Below are positions 34,505 through 43,228 of a DNA stretch of 64,000 bases, one piece after another. Made by a program: the position numbers and the translations under genes. The stretch's first letter is position 1. Every line of letters starts with the position of its first letter. This DNA is from Lachnospiraceae bacterium (GTDB taxonomy: Bacteria > Bacillota > Clostridia > Lachnospirales > Lachnospiraceae). Where the stretch lies: positions 1,054,001 to 1,118,000 of the forward strand of contig AP025576.1 of the NCBI GenBank assembly GCA_022845955.1, read 5' to 3'. The notes beneath the pieces were generated by a model. The model saw nothing but the letters and a program-made list of their open reading frames with translations, was not told the DNA's origin and searched no databases.

Positions 34505-36124
34505 ATGAAAAAGAAAGTGTTGGGGGTACTGTTAGGTATCATGATGTTTAGTACCTGTATTTTTACAGCATGCGGTAAGGATACCGCAGCCGGGACGCCG
34601 GAAGGCAGCCGGCCGGCATCGGAAAGCGCCGGTGCGGCAGGGGAAAACACACAGGCCGGCGGGGAAACCGCACAGGAATATGGCGGAAACGATATCTCGG
34701 AGCACAAAGAGCTGGTTATGTATGTTATCGGCGACGAACCCGTCATTGCCGATGAGGTGGAAGCGGCTTTAAACGAAAAGCTGGAAGAAAAACTCAACTG
34801 TACGCTGGATATCAGCTATATAGCACTCAGTGATTACTCACAGAAATATTCCCTGCTCCTTGCAAGCGGCGAAAATATTGACATTATTTACACATCAACC
34901 TGGGCCTTTTACTATGAAGAAGCCACGAAGGGCGCCTTTATGGAAATAACCGATGATCTGCTGGGCAAATATATGCCTCAGACAACGCAGGGCCAGGACA
35001 GCATGGCATTTGAGCAGGCAAAAATTAACGGCAAATGCTATATGATACCCAAAAACAGCCCTTATGTGAATAATGCAATGCCTGTGCTGATCCGGGGCGA
35101 TCTTCGTGAAAAATACGGAATGGATAAAATCGACAGCGTCGAAAAGCTGGAAGAATATTTTACCGCAGTGGCAGAAAAGGAAGAAGGCATATATCCTTAC
35201 GCGGCAGCAGGGGACGCGGTGGAAATGTCCATGAACCTGTTCCAGAGCAGGAACAATCTGGTTCCCATGAGCGTGGGAAGCGGTAAATATTTCGGCTATT
35301 TCTATAAAGGGGAAAATCCCACCGCAGATGATGTGGTATGGCAGTACGGCACCGATGAGTATCTGGAATACTGCAAGCTGGTTAAGAGCTGGGCGGATAA
35401 GGGCTTCTGGTCCAAAAATGCGGTTTCCAATACCACCTCTCCTCTGGATGCCTTCCAAAACGGGACAAGCGCCGCTCTTTTCTGGAATCTGGATACCTGT
35501 GAATCTGCAAAAAATGTTGTGGATTCCGAGCATCCGGAATGGAAAGCCGAGCTGGTCAATGTAACGCCGGGGGTAGTCCATGTAAAGGGAGTTTATACAG
35601 GGGATGGATTTGCAATTCCGGCCGTTTCCGAAAACACGGAGCGTGCGCTTATGGTGCTGGATGTGCTGAAGTTTGATAAGGAATGCTATGACATCTGCAG
35701 ATACGGCATCGAAGGCTCCACCTACAATGCCACCAGCGACACCACCTATACGCTGGGTGCGGATCAGGCCAACTATGCCGTGGGGAATGCGCCTGTTTCC
35801 TGGGGACTTAAAAACGATGCGCTGGAACGTATCCTGGGAGAAGCGGGAACAACCCAGAGCGCAATCCGCCAGGAATTAATGGGGGATGCCATTTCCGAGG
35901 TGACAAGCGGCTTCATTTTTGATGATTCCTCCGTAAAAAGCGAACTGGCTGCAATGAACGAAGCCTGCTCCCAGTATGTGCCTCTGCTGGAGCTGGGACT
36001 TGTGGAAGATGTGGAAGGGACACTTGCGGAGCTGAACAGTAAATGTGAGACTGCCGGCCTTGAGAAAATAAGGGAAGAATTTATAGCCCAGTTTACGGCT
36101 TATCTGGAAGGTCTGGAAAAATAA
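34505..36124 (+). CDS. Lpl-type sugar ABC transporter substrate-binding lipoprotein
   Basis: This 539-residue lipoprotein has a signal peptide (KKKVLGVLLGIMMFSTC) with lipobox FTAC and a Ser/Ala/Glu-rich linker, followed by the mature binding fold (KYSLLLASGENIDIIYTSTW). Of three close in-frame ATGs the third is chosen because AAGGAG lies eight bases before it. It ends its operon ahead of a strong terminator. The ligand cannot be read, but the neighbouring six-hairpin glycosidase, epimerase and GH127 genes suggest an arabinose- or uronate-containing oligosaccharide. Confidence 0.92.
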   Translation: MKKKVLGVLLGIMMFSTCIFTACGKDTAAGTPEGSRPASESAGAAGENTQAGGETAQEYGGNDISEHKELVMYVIGDEPVIADEVEAALNEKLEEKLNCTLDISYIALSDYSQKYSLLLASGENIDIIYTSTWAFYYEEATKGAFMEITDDLLGKYMPQTTQGQDSMAFEQAKINGKCYMIPKNSPYVNNAMPVLIRGDLREKYGMDKIDSVEKLEEYFTAVAEKEEGIYPYAAAGDAVEMSMNLFQSRNNLVPMSVGSGKYFGYFYKGENPTADDVVWQYGTDEYLEYCKLVKSWADKGFWSKNAVSNTTSPLDAFQNGTSAALFWNLDTCESAKNVVDSEHPEWKAELVNVTPGVVHVKGVYTGDGFAIPAVSENTERALMVLDVLKFDKECYDICRYGIEGSTYNATSDTTYTLGADQANYAVGNAPVSWGLKNDALERILGEAGTTQSAIRQELMGDAISEVTSGFIFDDSSVKSELAAMNEACSQYVPLLELGLVEDVEGTLAELNSKCETAGLEKIREEFIAQFTAYLEGLEK

Positions 36125-36146
36125 AATCCGGGTAAAGCCTGTTACA

Positions 36147-36195
36147 AAGAAAGCGTCAGAAGGAGAAAAACACCTTTTGATGCTTTCTTTTTTTA
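36147..36195 (+). terminator. Intrinsic terminator of the third importer operon
   Basis: A 17-bp stem (AAGAAAGCGTCAGAAGG with CCTTTTGATGCTTTCTT, two G-U pairs) closes a nine-base loop and is followed by a run of T. Confidence 0.88.
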
Positions 36196-36220
36196 TAGCT
36201 GACGCAGTTCCTCAAAACGG

Positions 36221-36252
36221 GGTAACGGTTCAGACAAGTCTGAACCGTTACC
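36221..36252. repeat. Perfect intergenic palindrome, family copy 1
   Basis: Arms GGTAACGGTTCAGAC and its exact complement flank two bases. Related copies lie at 43176, 62353 and 63668, each shortly before a gene. It resembles a REP-type element or a regulator site. Confidence 0.8.
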
Positions 36253-36355
36253 AAAGCGGGATCCGGTATGGCCGCCCGGAAAGGGAAGCGTATGGAAATC
36301 CCGGAATAACTGTGCTACACTGAAAAAAATGTGAACAAGGCGGGGAGGGCAGTCC

Positions 36356-37969
36356 ATGTGGAGGATAGTAGTAGTCGATGATGAAGTACGCCAGTGTAAG
36401 GGACTTAAAAATATTCTGCATAGGGAATTCCGGGAGGAGGCCATGGTATGGGCATTTACGGCGGCTGCGGAGGCGCTGGAGTTCCTTCACAGGGAAGGGG
36501 CGGATATTATCATAACCGATATCTGCATGCCTGAGATGGACGGGCTTCGGTTCATGGAAGAGGCGGAAAAGGAAAAAACGGGGATTAAGGTAATCCTGCT
36601 GACCGGGTATGCAGAATTTGAATATGCAAGGAAAGCGCTGACTCTGGGAGCGCTGGACTATCTGCTCAAGCCGCTGAATCCGGATCGTATGCGTGCGGTT
36701 CTGGAAAAAGCATTCCGGGCAATCCGTGAGGAACGGCTTCTTGCCAGCCAGAAGGATGAAATGCGCAAACAGCTGGACATAACCCTGCCCGCCTATATGG
36801 AGCAGCAGCTCAACCAGTGGGTCTATGGCAGATTATCCCCTGCGGACAAAAAGGAAATGGAAAAAATCATTCCCTGCGGCAAACCGGGAAATGTCATTAT
36901 AACCCGGCTGCAGGGGCTTCAGGAATGGGGCAGCACGGTGGGGAAAGAAGAACTGGAAGAGGCGAAATACCAGTTGAAGTGGTGGATGAAGGAACTGCTG
37001 CAGATCACCTGCCATTCCCTGTCTTTTTTCAGCCATGTGCTCCCGGACACCATGGTCACAGTGGTCACGGAAAAGAGAGAGGGAGCGGATGCGGCGGCCC
37101 TGCTGGAGCGGGCAGCGCTTCCGGAATCCTTTCCTTCTTTTTCCGGCGGGGACCGGAAGCTATGGAGCGTTCTGGGGGAACCGGCGGCCGATCTTTTCCT
37201 GCAGATAGAGGAATGTTACAAAAGTGCGGTGATGGTGATGGATTACCGATTCTATTTTCCCGAAGCCGACAGGCTGTCTGCCGGTTTTATCCTGCCCCGC
37301 CGGACTGGGGAGTTCGGTATAGGGCTGGCGGAGGAGGAAGCGCTGAAGGATGCGGTTAAAAATACGGACCTAACGCTGGCATGCCGCCTGGCGGACCGGA
37401 TTATGGAACGGTGCCTGGACAGCGGATATCCGGAGCCTGCCCGGTTTAGAAGCGGCCTGCAGAGCCTGCTTAGGCATATCTCCCTGTATTTCCATCTGGA
37501 AGAGGCATTCGAACGGTTCTGGCAGCAGGAAGGCGGAGACAAAAGCATAGAGACTTTCCGGAACAAGCTTTACGGTGCGCTGAAGCTGCTGGTCACCGGG
37601 ACGGAGGAAAAAAAGCAGGATAAAAACAACGGCTTTGCGGAGCGTTTCCGGGCGTATATTGAACAGCACTATGAAAAAGATATCCCTCTGGAGGAGATTT
37701 CGGCGGTATTCCAGCTGACCCCTACCTATTTCAGCAACCTGGTAAAAGAAACCACGGGGGACAGCTTTTCCAGGAACCTGATTGAGGTACGCATGAAAAA
37801 GGCCAGGGCCATGCTTCAGGAGACAGACTGCAGGATATATGAAATTGCCCGGAAAACGGGCTATGAGGACGTCAAGTATTTCAACCGGGTATTTAAGAAG
37901 GAGAACGGCATCACGCCCATGCAGTTCCGGGATGAACTTATGAAATTAAGGAGAGAAACGGATGAATAA
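36356..37969 (+). CDS. YesN-type response regulator with AraC output domain
   Basis: This 537-residue regulator has a receiver at residues 1-120 (VVVDDE; phosphoacceptor Asp55 in IITDICMP; Lys in YLLKPLNP). A long middle region follows, then an AraC domain with two helix-turn-helix motifs (LEEISAVFQLTPTYFSNLVK and IYEIARKTGYEDVKYFNRVF). GGGGAGGG precedes the ATG. Its last eight bases overlap the kinase gene, so the pair is translationally coupled. The MalEFG-type importer and GH127 gene downstream on the same strand are the likely targets. Confidence 0.94.
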   Translation: MWRIVVVDDEVRQCKGLKNILHREFREEAMVWAFTAAAEALEFLHREGADIIITDICMPEMDGLRFMEEAEKEKTGIKVILLTGYAEFEYARKALTLGALDYLLKPLNPDRMRAVLEKAFRAIREERLLASQKDEMRKQLDITLPAYMEQQLNQWVYGRLSPADKKEMEKIIPCGKPGNVIITRLQGLQEWGSTVGKEELEEAKYQLKWWMKELLQITCHSLSFFSHVLPDTMVTVVTEKREGADAAALLERAALPESFPSFSGGDRKLWSVLGEPAADLFLQIEECYKSAVMVMDYRFYFPEADRLSAGFILPRRTGEFGIGLAEEEALKDAVKNTDLTLACRLADRIMERCLDSGYPEPARFRSGLQSLLRHISLYFHLEEAFERFWQQEGGDKSIETFRNKLYGALKLLVTGTEEKKQDKNNGFAERFRAYIEQHYEKDIPLEEISAVFQLTPTYFSNLVKETTGDSFSRNLIEVRMKKARAMLQETDCRIYEIARKTGYEDVKYFNRVFKKENGITPMQFRDELMKLRRETDE

Positions 37970-39773
37970 GCTGAGAACCTGTTTCAACAGCCTGAATCTG
38001 CAGAATAAGCTGAGACTGTGCTTTATTTTTCTGATTCTGATCCCTTCCCTGATTATCGGCATCGCTTATTATTGGGTGTCCTATCACAGCATCATAGATA
38101 TCGCCAAGAAAAACATTCTGGATGTGGTGGTGAAAAACACCCAGCTGATTGACAGGCAGATGGGATACATTCAGGAAAGCGCGGTAAATCTCAACGTGGA
38201 TGCCGATATGTACCGGCTGTTGAGTGATGTGGATACGGTGCCGGATTCGGAGCTGCTTGTCAAGGATAAGAAAATCCAGGCCATTCTGCAGAAATATTTT
38301 GTGGATGAGGATATCGTCACCACCACAATCATGACGGAGAAATTTATTTTCGGCGATAATTCCCAGCTGAAGGTGCCGGTTGCCAACTTTTTCTCCTCCA
38401 CGCTGTGGGAAAGCCTGCGGGAACGCAGAGGGGAAGCGCAGTGGGTGCCCACCTATGTGGTGCAGGATACCTTCGGTCTGGATTATGCCGTGGAAAACCC
38501 CACGGTCTATTCCATGATACAGCCCCTGAACCCTACGTTTATTGATCCGGAAAAGCCGTCGGAAACCAGGGCGCTTTCGGAGGATTTCAACGCGGTGCTG
38601 GTCATCAGCTTCCGGGATAACCTGATCCGGGAAATGTTTGAAGCCAGCAATTCCGTTGACGATTCCCAGTTCTGCATTTCCTCCCCGAAAGGGGAAATTG
38701 TTTCCCATTCCGATGCCGCCAAAGCGGGCACCACACAGGAGCTTCCCTGGCTTTGGCATATCACGGATAAGACCGGCAGCATGCTTCTGCAGTACCAGGG
38801 GGAGAAGGTACTGGTCTGTTATGAGGTATCCCAGGTGACCGGCTGGGTATTCGCCTCCATAACGCCGGTAAAGGCCCTGGTACATAATGTGGTCAGCCTC
38901 CAGACGCTCACGGTTTTTCTGTGTATTCTTATTTTCCTTCTCGCTATGCTCGTTTCCAAAATCTTTGCCCGCAAAATAACGCTTCCCGTCGAAAAGCTGG
39001 TAGGAGCCATGAAGCAGGTGGGAAAAGGGGATTTCAGTGTGAGGCTGGCAACCAGCGGGATGGATGAGCTTCAATATCTGACGGAAAAATATAATGATAT
39101 GAGTGAACAGATCCGGATTCTCATAGAAGAAAATTATGAGAGTGAGATCCGCAACAGAGAGTCGGAAATCATGGCGCTGAATCTGCAGATGAATCCGCAT
39201 TTTCTGTATAACACGCTGAATATTATCAATATGATGGCTCTGGAGGAAGGGAAAGAGGAAATCAGCAGGATGCTCCTCTGTCTTTCCGACATGCTGCAGT
39301 ATACCTTCCGGAACAAGCAGGAGCTGGCGGCCTTTCGTGAGGAATATCTGTGGCTGCAGAATTACCTGCACATTATGGAAATGCGTTTCGAAGGAAAATT
39401 CCAGGTGGTTTATGAGGTGGACGGAGAACTGGGACAGTACAGCGTACCAAAGCTCCTGCTCCAGCCGCTGGTGGAAAACGCGGTGGTCCATGGCTTCCGG
39501 GATATGAAAAACGGGGGGCTTCTGTGGATACGCGGCACCATTGAAACCGATGCGATCCTTTTGGAAGTGGAGGATAACGGCCGGGGGATGAGCGGGGAAG
39601 AGATAGAAAAAGCCATGCAGGGGGATTACCACCGTATCGGCCTGGAAAATACGCGGCGGCGTATCCAGCTTTTATATGGGGAAAAGGGGTGTATGCAGAT
39701 TGAGACCCGGCCGGGGGAAGGGACCTGTATCCGGATTCGTATTCCGCTGCCGGATCCGGAAGGGGACAGATAA
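37962..39773 (+). CDS. YesM-type membrane sensor histidine kinase
   Basis: The 603-residue sensor has membrane segments near residues 18-40 (LCFIFLILIPSLIIGIAYYW) and 313-335 (LTVFLCILIFLLAMLVSKIF). About 270 extracytoplasmic residues of likely Cache type lie between them. HAMP follows, then His413 in MNPHFLYNTLNI, and an ATPase domain with ENAVVHGF and EDNGRGMS. AAGGAGAGAAACG in the regulator end supplies its ribosome site. It should phosphorylate the regulator it overlaps. About 170 bases separate it from the binding-protein gene; these hold no further gene. Confidence 0.93.
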   Translation: MNKLRTCFNSLNLQNKLRLCFIFLILIPSLIIGIAYYWVSYHSIIDIAKKNILDVVVKNTQLIDRQMGYIQESAVNLNVDADMYRLLSDVDTVPDSELLVKDKKIQAILQKYFVDEDIVTTTIMTEKFIFGDNSQLKVPVANFFSSTLWESLRERRGEAQWVPTYVVQDTFGLDYAVENPTVYSMIQPLNPTFIDPEKPSETRALSEDFNAVLVISFRDNLIREMFEASNSVDDSQFCISSPKGEIVSHSDAAKAGTTQELPWLWHITDKTGSMLLQYQGEKVLVCYEVSQVTGWVFASITPVKALVHNVVSLQTLTVFLCILIFLLAMLVSKIFARKITLPVEKLVGAMKQVGKGDFSVRLATSGMDELQYLTEKYNDMSEQIRILIEENYESEIRNRESEIMALNLQMNPHFLYNTLNIINMMALEEGKEEISRMLLCLSDMLQYTFRNKQELAAFREEYLWLQNYLHIMEMRFEGKFQVVYEVDGELGQYSVPKLLLQPLVENAVVHGFRDMKNGGLLWIRGTIETDAILLEVEDNGRGMSGEEIEKAMQGDYHRIGLENTRRRIQLLYGEKGCMQIETRPGEGTCIRIRIPLPDPEGDR

Positions 39774-39943
39774 AAAGAAAGGCACCGTCCGCCCCTGATC
39801 CTAAAATTGTCCACCAGCTTAAAATGTTAGAATATCGCGGCTTCCCGATGAAAGCTATAATAAGACCATAACAGGGATGGAAAGCGGCCGCATAAAATCC
39901 CGGGTTACTTATCAGTAAGCTTTAGAAAACCGGGAGGTATGAA

Positions 39944-41371
39944 ATGAAGAAAAAAATAATAGCTTGTCTGTTGGCATCGGTGCTGCTATTTGGCATACAA
40001 GGCTGCGGGGGAAAGGAACCCACGGCAGGAGAGGCGGATAGAAAATTGCAGGAAGCTCCGGGAGGGGAAGCGCAGGAGGCCCAGTCCCGGGAATCCGCCG
40101 ACAGCGGCGAGAAAATTGTCCTCCGCTATACCGGCTGGGGCGGTCCCCAGGAAAAGAAAACAACCCAGAACGTTATCGATCAGTTTGAAAAGACACATCC
40201 CAATGTGGAGGTGGAATACATCCATATTCCCACGGATTATAATACCAAGCTGACGACTATGATCGCCGCCAACCAGGGGCCGGATGTGGCGCTGCTGAAC
40301 GGGGATACCGCGCTGCAGTGGGCATCCGAGGGGAAACTGAAAAATATGATGGATTTTGCAGCCGATGACCCGGATATTAATATAGAAGATATCCTCTCCC
40401 AGGTCGTTTACTGGTGGGATGACGGAAAAGCATGCGGTGTCAACGGTTCCCTGGAAATATTCGGCCTTTTTTATAACAAGGATGTGTTTGAGGAGGCAGG
40501 CATTACGGTACCTTCCACAGAAGAAGAGGCATGGACCTGGGAAGAGTTCCTGGATGTATGCCGGACGCTTACCATTGACAATCAGGGAAGAAACGCCAAG
40601 GATCCGGATTTTGATCCGAAAAATATCAAGCAGTTCGGGCTTTTCGCACCCAGCGGGGCCAATATGGTGAGCTATGCCATGGCTTACTGCGGACAGGATT
40701 TCCTGAATGAGGATGGAACCGCAGTGAATCTGCTGGACACAAAAGGGGCGGAGGCCATGCAGAACTTTGCCGACTTAATCACCAGATACCATGTGGCGCC
40801 TTCACCGGTCCAGTCCAAAAATCTGCCGGGAGGAGCTACCGCCCTGGCATCCAGGAAGGTGGCTATGGTATGGGACGGACAGTGGGCACTCCAGGAAATA
40901 TCGGCAAATAAAGTGAATTTCGGCGTGGGAATCCCGCCCAAAATGTATGATAAGCCCATGACCATTGCCATGGGTGAGCCGGTGGTGGTCTTTGAAACAA
41001 CCCAGCATCCCAAGGAAGCCTGGGAGCTGCAGAAGGCGTTCATGAATACGGAATATACCATGGAGCTGATCGAAACCGGCCTGTGGATGCCCGTTCTCAG
41101 GGAGTGGTATGAGGAGGAAGCGCTCATCGACCGTTGGGCAAGAAACAATCCGGCACATCCCGAAGGCTATGTGGATGCCATTATGAACAACGGATTTAAG
41201 AACGGGGAGCCTGCACTGACCTATTCCATAAAGAATTTCCCCAAAATTATGGATGTCCTGAATCCCAAGCTGGATAAGGTCTGGCTGGGTGAAATGACGG
41301 TGGAGGAAGCCATTGCTTCCGTTGAGGAACAGATGAACGCACAGGTGCAGGGGAAATACCCCAGACCTTAA
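39944..41371 (+). CDS. Sugar ABC transporter substrate-binding lipoprotein (MalE/family 1)
   Basis: This 475-residue lipoprotein is of the smaller MalE/UgpB type rather than the Lpl type. Its signal peptide is KKKIIACLLASVLLFG with lipobox IQGC. The mature part opens with VLRYTGWGGPQEKKTTQNVI and QFEKTHPNVEVEYI, typical of family-1 binding proteins. GGGAGGT precedes the ATG. The two permeases follow after a terminator-like hairpin. With the adjacent GH127 gene, arabino-oligosaccharides are a reasonable but unproven ligand. Confidence 0.93.
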   Translation: MKKKIIACLLASVLLFGIQGCGGKEPTAGEADRKLQEAPGGEAQEAQSRESADSGEKIVLRYTGWGGPQEKKTTQNVIDQFEKTHPNVEVEYIHIPTDYNTKLTTMIAANQGPDVALLNGDTALQWASEGKLKNMMDFAADDPDINIEDILSQVVYWWDDGKACGVNGSLEIFGLFYNKDVFEEAGITVPSTEEEAWTWEEFLDVCRTLTIDNQGRNAKDPDFDPKNIKQFGLFAPSGANMVSYAMAYCGQDFLNEDGTAVNLLDTKGAEAMQNFADLITRYHVAPSPVQSKNLPGGATALASRKVAMVWDGQWALQEISANKVNFGVGIPPKMYDKPMTIAMGEPVVVFETTQHPKEAWELQKAFMNTEYTMELIETGLWMPVLREWYEEEALIDRWARNNPAHPEGYVDAIMNNGFKNGEPALTYSIKNFPKIMDVLNPKLDKVWLGEMTVEEAIASVEEQMNAQVQGKYPRP

Positions 41372-41375
41372 CCAT

Positions 41376-41403
41376 AAAACAGCCGGGTTTTCCCGGCTGT
41401 TTT
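41376..41403 (+). promoter_or_regulatory. Terminator-like hairpin between binding-protein and permease genes
   Basis: A perfect 12-bp stem (AAAACAGCCGGG and CCCGGCTGTTTT) closes a TTTT loop; its right arm ends in four T. It begins five bases after the binding-protein stop. It should partly terminate transcription and so lower permease expression. Confidence 0.75.
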
Positions 41404-41423
41404 ACAAGAAAGGAGTTTGCCGT

Positions 41424-42326
41424 ATGACAAAGAGAAGGAGAAAGGAAGCGTTTTTCGGCATTCTGTTCGCCTTGCCGGTTATGCTCGGTTTTCTTATTTT
41501 TGTGCTTTCTCCCCTGGTGATAAGTCTGGTGCTGAGTGTGACGGATTACAATGTAATCGGGGCGGAAACGCATTTTGTGGGAATGGAGAATTTTAAACAT
41601 CTGTTTGACGGGACGGATATTTATTTTTATAAATCGCTGGGGGTTACGGCCTATTATGTACTTTTGAGCGTACCGCTCCAGATTCTGTTCGCCTTCAGCA
41701 TTGCGCTGGTGCTGAATGCCAATATCAAAGGGAGATCCCTGTTCCGTACTATTTTCTATCTGCCGACCATCGTGCCGGCCGTGGCGTCCTCCATTGTCTG
41801 GATGATGATGTTCGATCCGGATACGGGAATCCTGAATGCCATATTACATGTCCTTCACCTCCCCGTCAGCCGGTGGATTTATGATGAAAAAACAGTAATC
41901 CCCTCCCTGGCGCTGATGAGCCTGTGGACGGTGGGCGGGACCGTGGTAATATTCCTGGCGGGGCTGCAGAATGTCCCGAAGGAATTATATGAATCCGTGG
42001 AAGTGGACGGGGGAAACTGGTTCCATAAGCTGAAAAGTGTAACGCTTCCTATGGTCTCCCCCACTATTTTTTTCAATCTGATCATGAGCTTTATCGGGAG
42101 CTTCCAGGTATTCAGCCAGGCTTATATCATGACCAGCGGCGGGCCGAACAATTCCACGCTGTTTTATGTATATTATATGTACAAAGAGGCTTTCCAGTAT
42201 GGGAACCTGGGAAATGCCTCCGCGCTGGGATGGATCCTGTTCCTCATCATCCTCATCATGACGATGCTGGTATTCAAATCTTCAGCGATGTGGGTGTTTT
42301 ATGAAGGGGAGGTGAAGAATAAATGA
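41424..42326 (+). CDS. Sugar ABC transporter permease (MalF/UgpA-type)
   Basis: This 300-residue channel subunit has six predicted membrane segments, starting ILFALPVMLGFLIFVLSPLV. Its EAA loop is YESVEVDGGNWFHKLKSVTL, followed by PMVSPT, and it has the conserved TSGGPNNST segment near residue 240. AAAGGAG precedes the ATG. It overlaps the next permease by four bases (ATGA), which couples production of the two halves of the channel. Confidence 0.94.
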   Translation: MTKRRRKEAFFGILFALPVMLGFLIFVLSPLVISLVLSVTDYNVIGAETHFVGMENFKHLFDGTDIYFYKSLGVTAYYVLLSVPLQILFAFSIALVLNANIKGRSLFRTIFYLPTIVPAVASSIVWMMMFDPDTGILNAILHVLHLPVSRWIYDEKTVIPSLALMSLWTVGGTVVIFLAGLQNVPKELYESVEVDGGNWFHKLKSVTLPMVSPTIFFNLIMSFIGSFQVFSQAYIMTSGGPNNSTLFYVYYMYKEAFQYGNLGNASALGWILFLIILIMTMLVFKSSAMWVFYEGEVKNK

Positions 42327-43156
42327 AGCAGAAAAAGAGATGGGGAAAGGCGGTCCTTTACCTGTTCCTGACGGCGGGATCACTGATTTGCCTTTTTCCC
42401 TTTTACTGGATGCTGCGAAGCTCGTTTATGGATATGGCACAGATATTTGTCATGCCGCCTATTATGATACCGGATCCCGTGGTTTTTACCAATTATCAGG
42501 ATGCCCTGGAGGTCATGCCCTATTTCCGGTATTTACTGAATACCCTTATTGTGGTAATTTCAAATGTAGCAGGATCCATACTCGCCGCCTCCCTTTGTGC
42601 TTTCAGCTTTTCCAGGCTGCGCTGGCCGGGCAGGGATAAGGTGTTCATGCTCGTACTGACCAGCCTTATGATGCCTTCCATCGTGACAATGATACCTACG
42701 TTTGTCATGTGGTCCAGGCTGGGTTTTACCAATTCCCTGGTTCCATTGGCTGTCCCTATCTGGTTCGGCGGAAGTGTTTATAATATTTTCCTGTTCCGCC
42801 AGTTTTTCCTGAGCATCCCCAGGGAGCTGGACGAGGCGGCCTATGTGGACGGGGCATCCTACTTCAGGGTCTACTGGAAAATCATCCTTCCGCTGTCCAA
42901 ATCAGCCATGGTGGTGGTAGGCATTTTTTCTTTCCTTGGCAGCTGGAATGATTTTATGGGTCCTTTGATTTATCTGAATGAAGAGAAGAAATATACGCTG
43001 TCCCTGGGGTTACAGCTTTTCCAGGGAAGCTACGGTGCGCAGTGGCATCTTCTTATGGCGGCTTCCGTACTTGTGCTGACGCCTGCCGTCATCGTCTTCT
43101 TTTTCGGACAGAAGCATATTTTGGAAGGCATTGCAACAACAGGTATTAAGGGGTAA
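42323..43156 (+). CDS. Sugar ABC transporter permease (MalG/UgpE-type)
   Basis: This 277-residue partner of the preceding permease has the EAA loop DEAAYVDGASYFRVYWKIIL, followed by PLSKSAM, and the end GQKHILEGIATTGIKG, a MalG-type tail. The start codon overlaps the previous stop. A family palindrome and then the GH127 gene follow within about 70 bases, so the glycosidase is probably on the same message. No ATPase is encoded. Confidence 0.94.
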   Translation: MKQKKRWGKAVLYLFLTAGSLICLFPFYWMLRSSFMDMAQIFVMPPIMIPDPVVFTNYQDALEVMPYFRYLLNTLIVVISNVAGSILAASLCAFSFSRLRWPGRDKVFMLVLTSLMMPSIVTMIPTFVMWSRLGFTNSLVPLAVPIWFGGSVYNIFLFRQFFLSIPRELDEAAYVDGASYFRVYWKIILPLSKSAMVVVGIFSFLGSWNDFMGPLIYLNEEKKYTLSLGLQLFQGSYGAQWHLLMAASVLVLTPAVIVFFFGQKHILEGIATTGIKG

Positions 43157-43175
43157 ATGGTTACTGTAAAAACAA

Positions 43176-43207
43176 GGTAACGGTTCAGGCAAGTCCGGAC
43201 GGTTGCC
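43176..43207. repeat. Intergenic palindrome, family copy 2 (imperfect)
   Basis: The left half GGTAACGGTTCAGGCAAGTC matches copy 1 at all but one base; the right half is more diverged. It ends 21 bases before the GH127 start codon. Confidence 0.7.
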
Positions 43208-43228
43208 AAACAGCAGGAGGAGTGGGAA

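Noticed and set aside
37938..39632. 564-codon open frame antisense to the second histidine kinase
   Set aside because: The kinase motifs are intact on the plus strand, and the antisense product has no family features.
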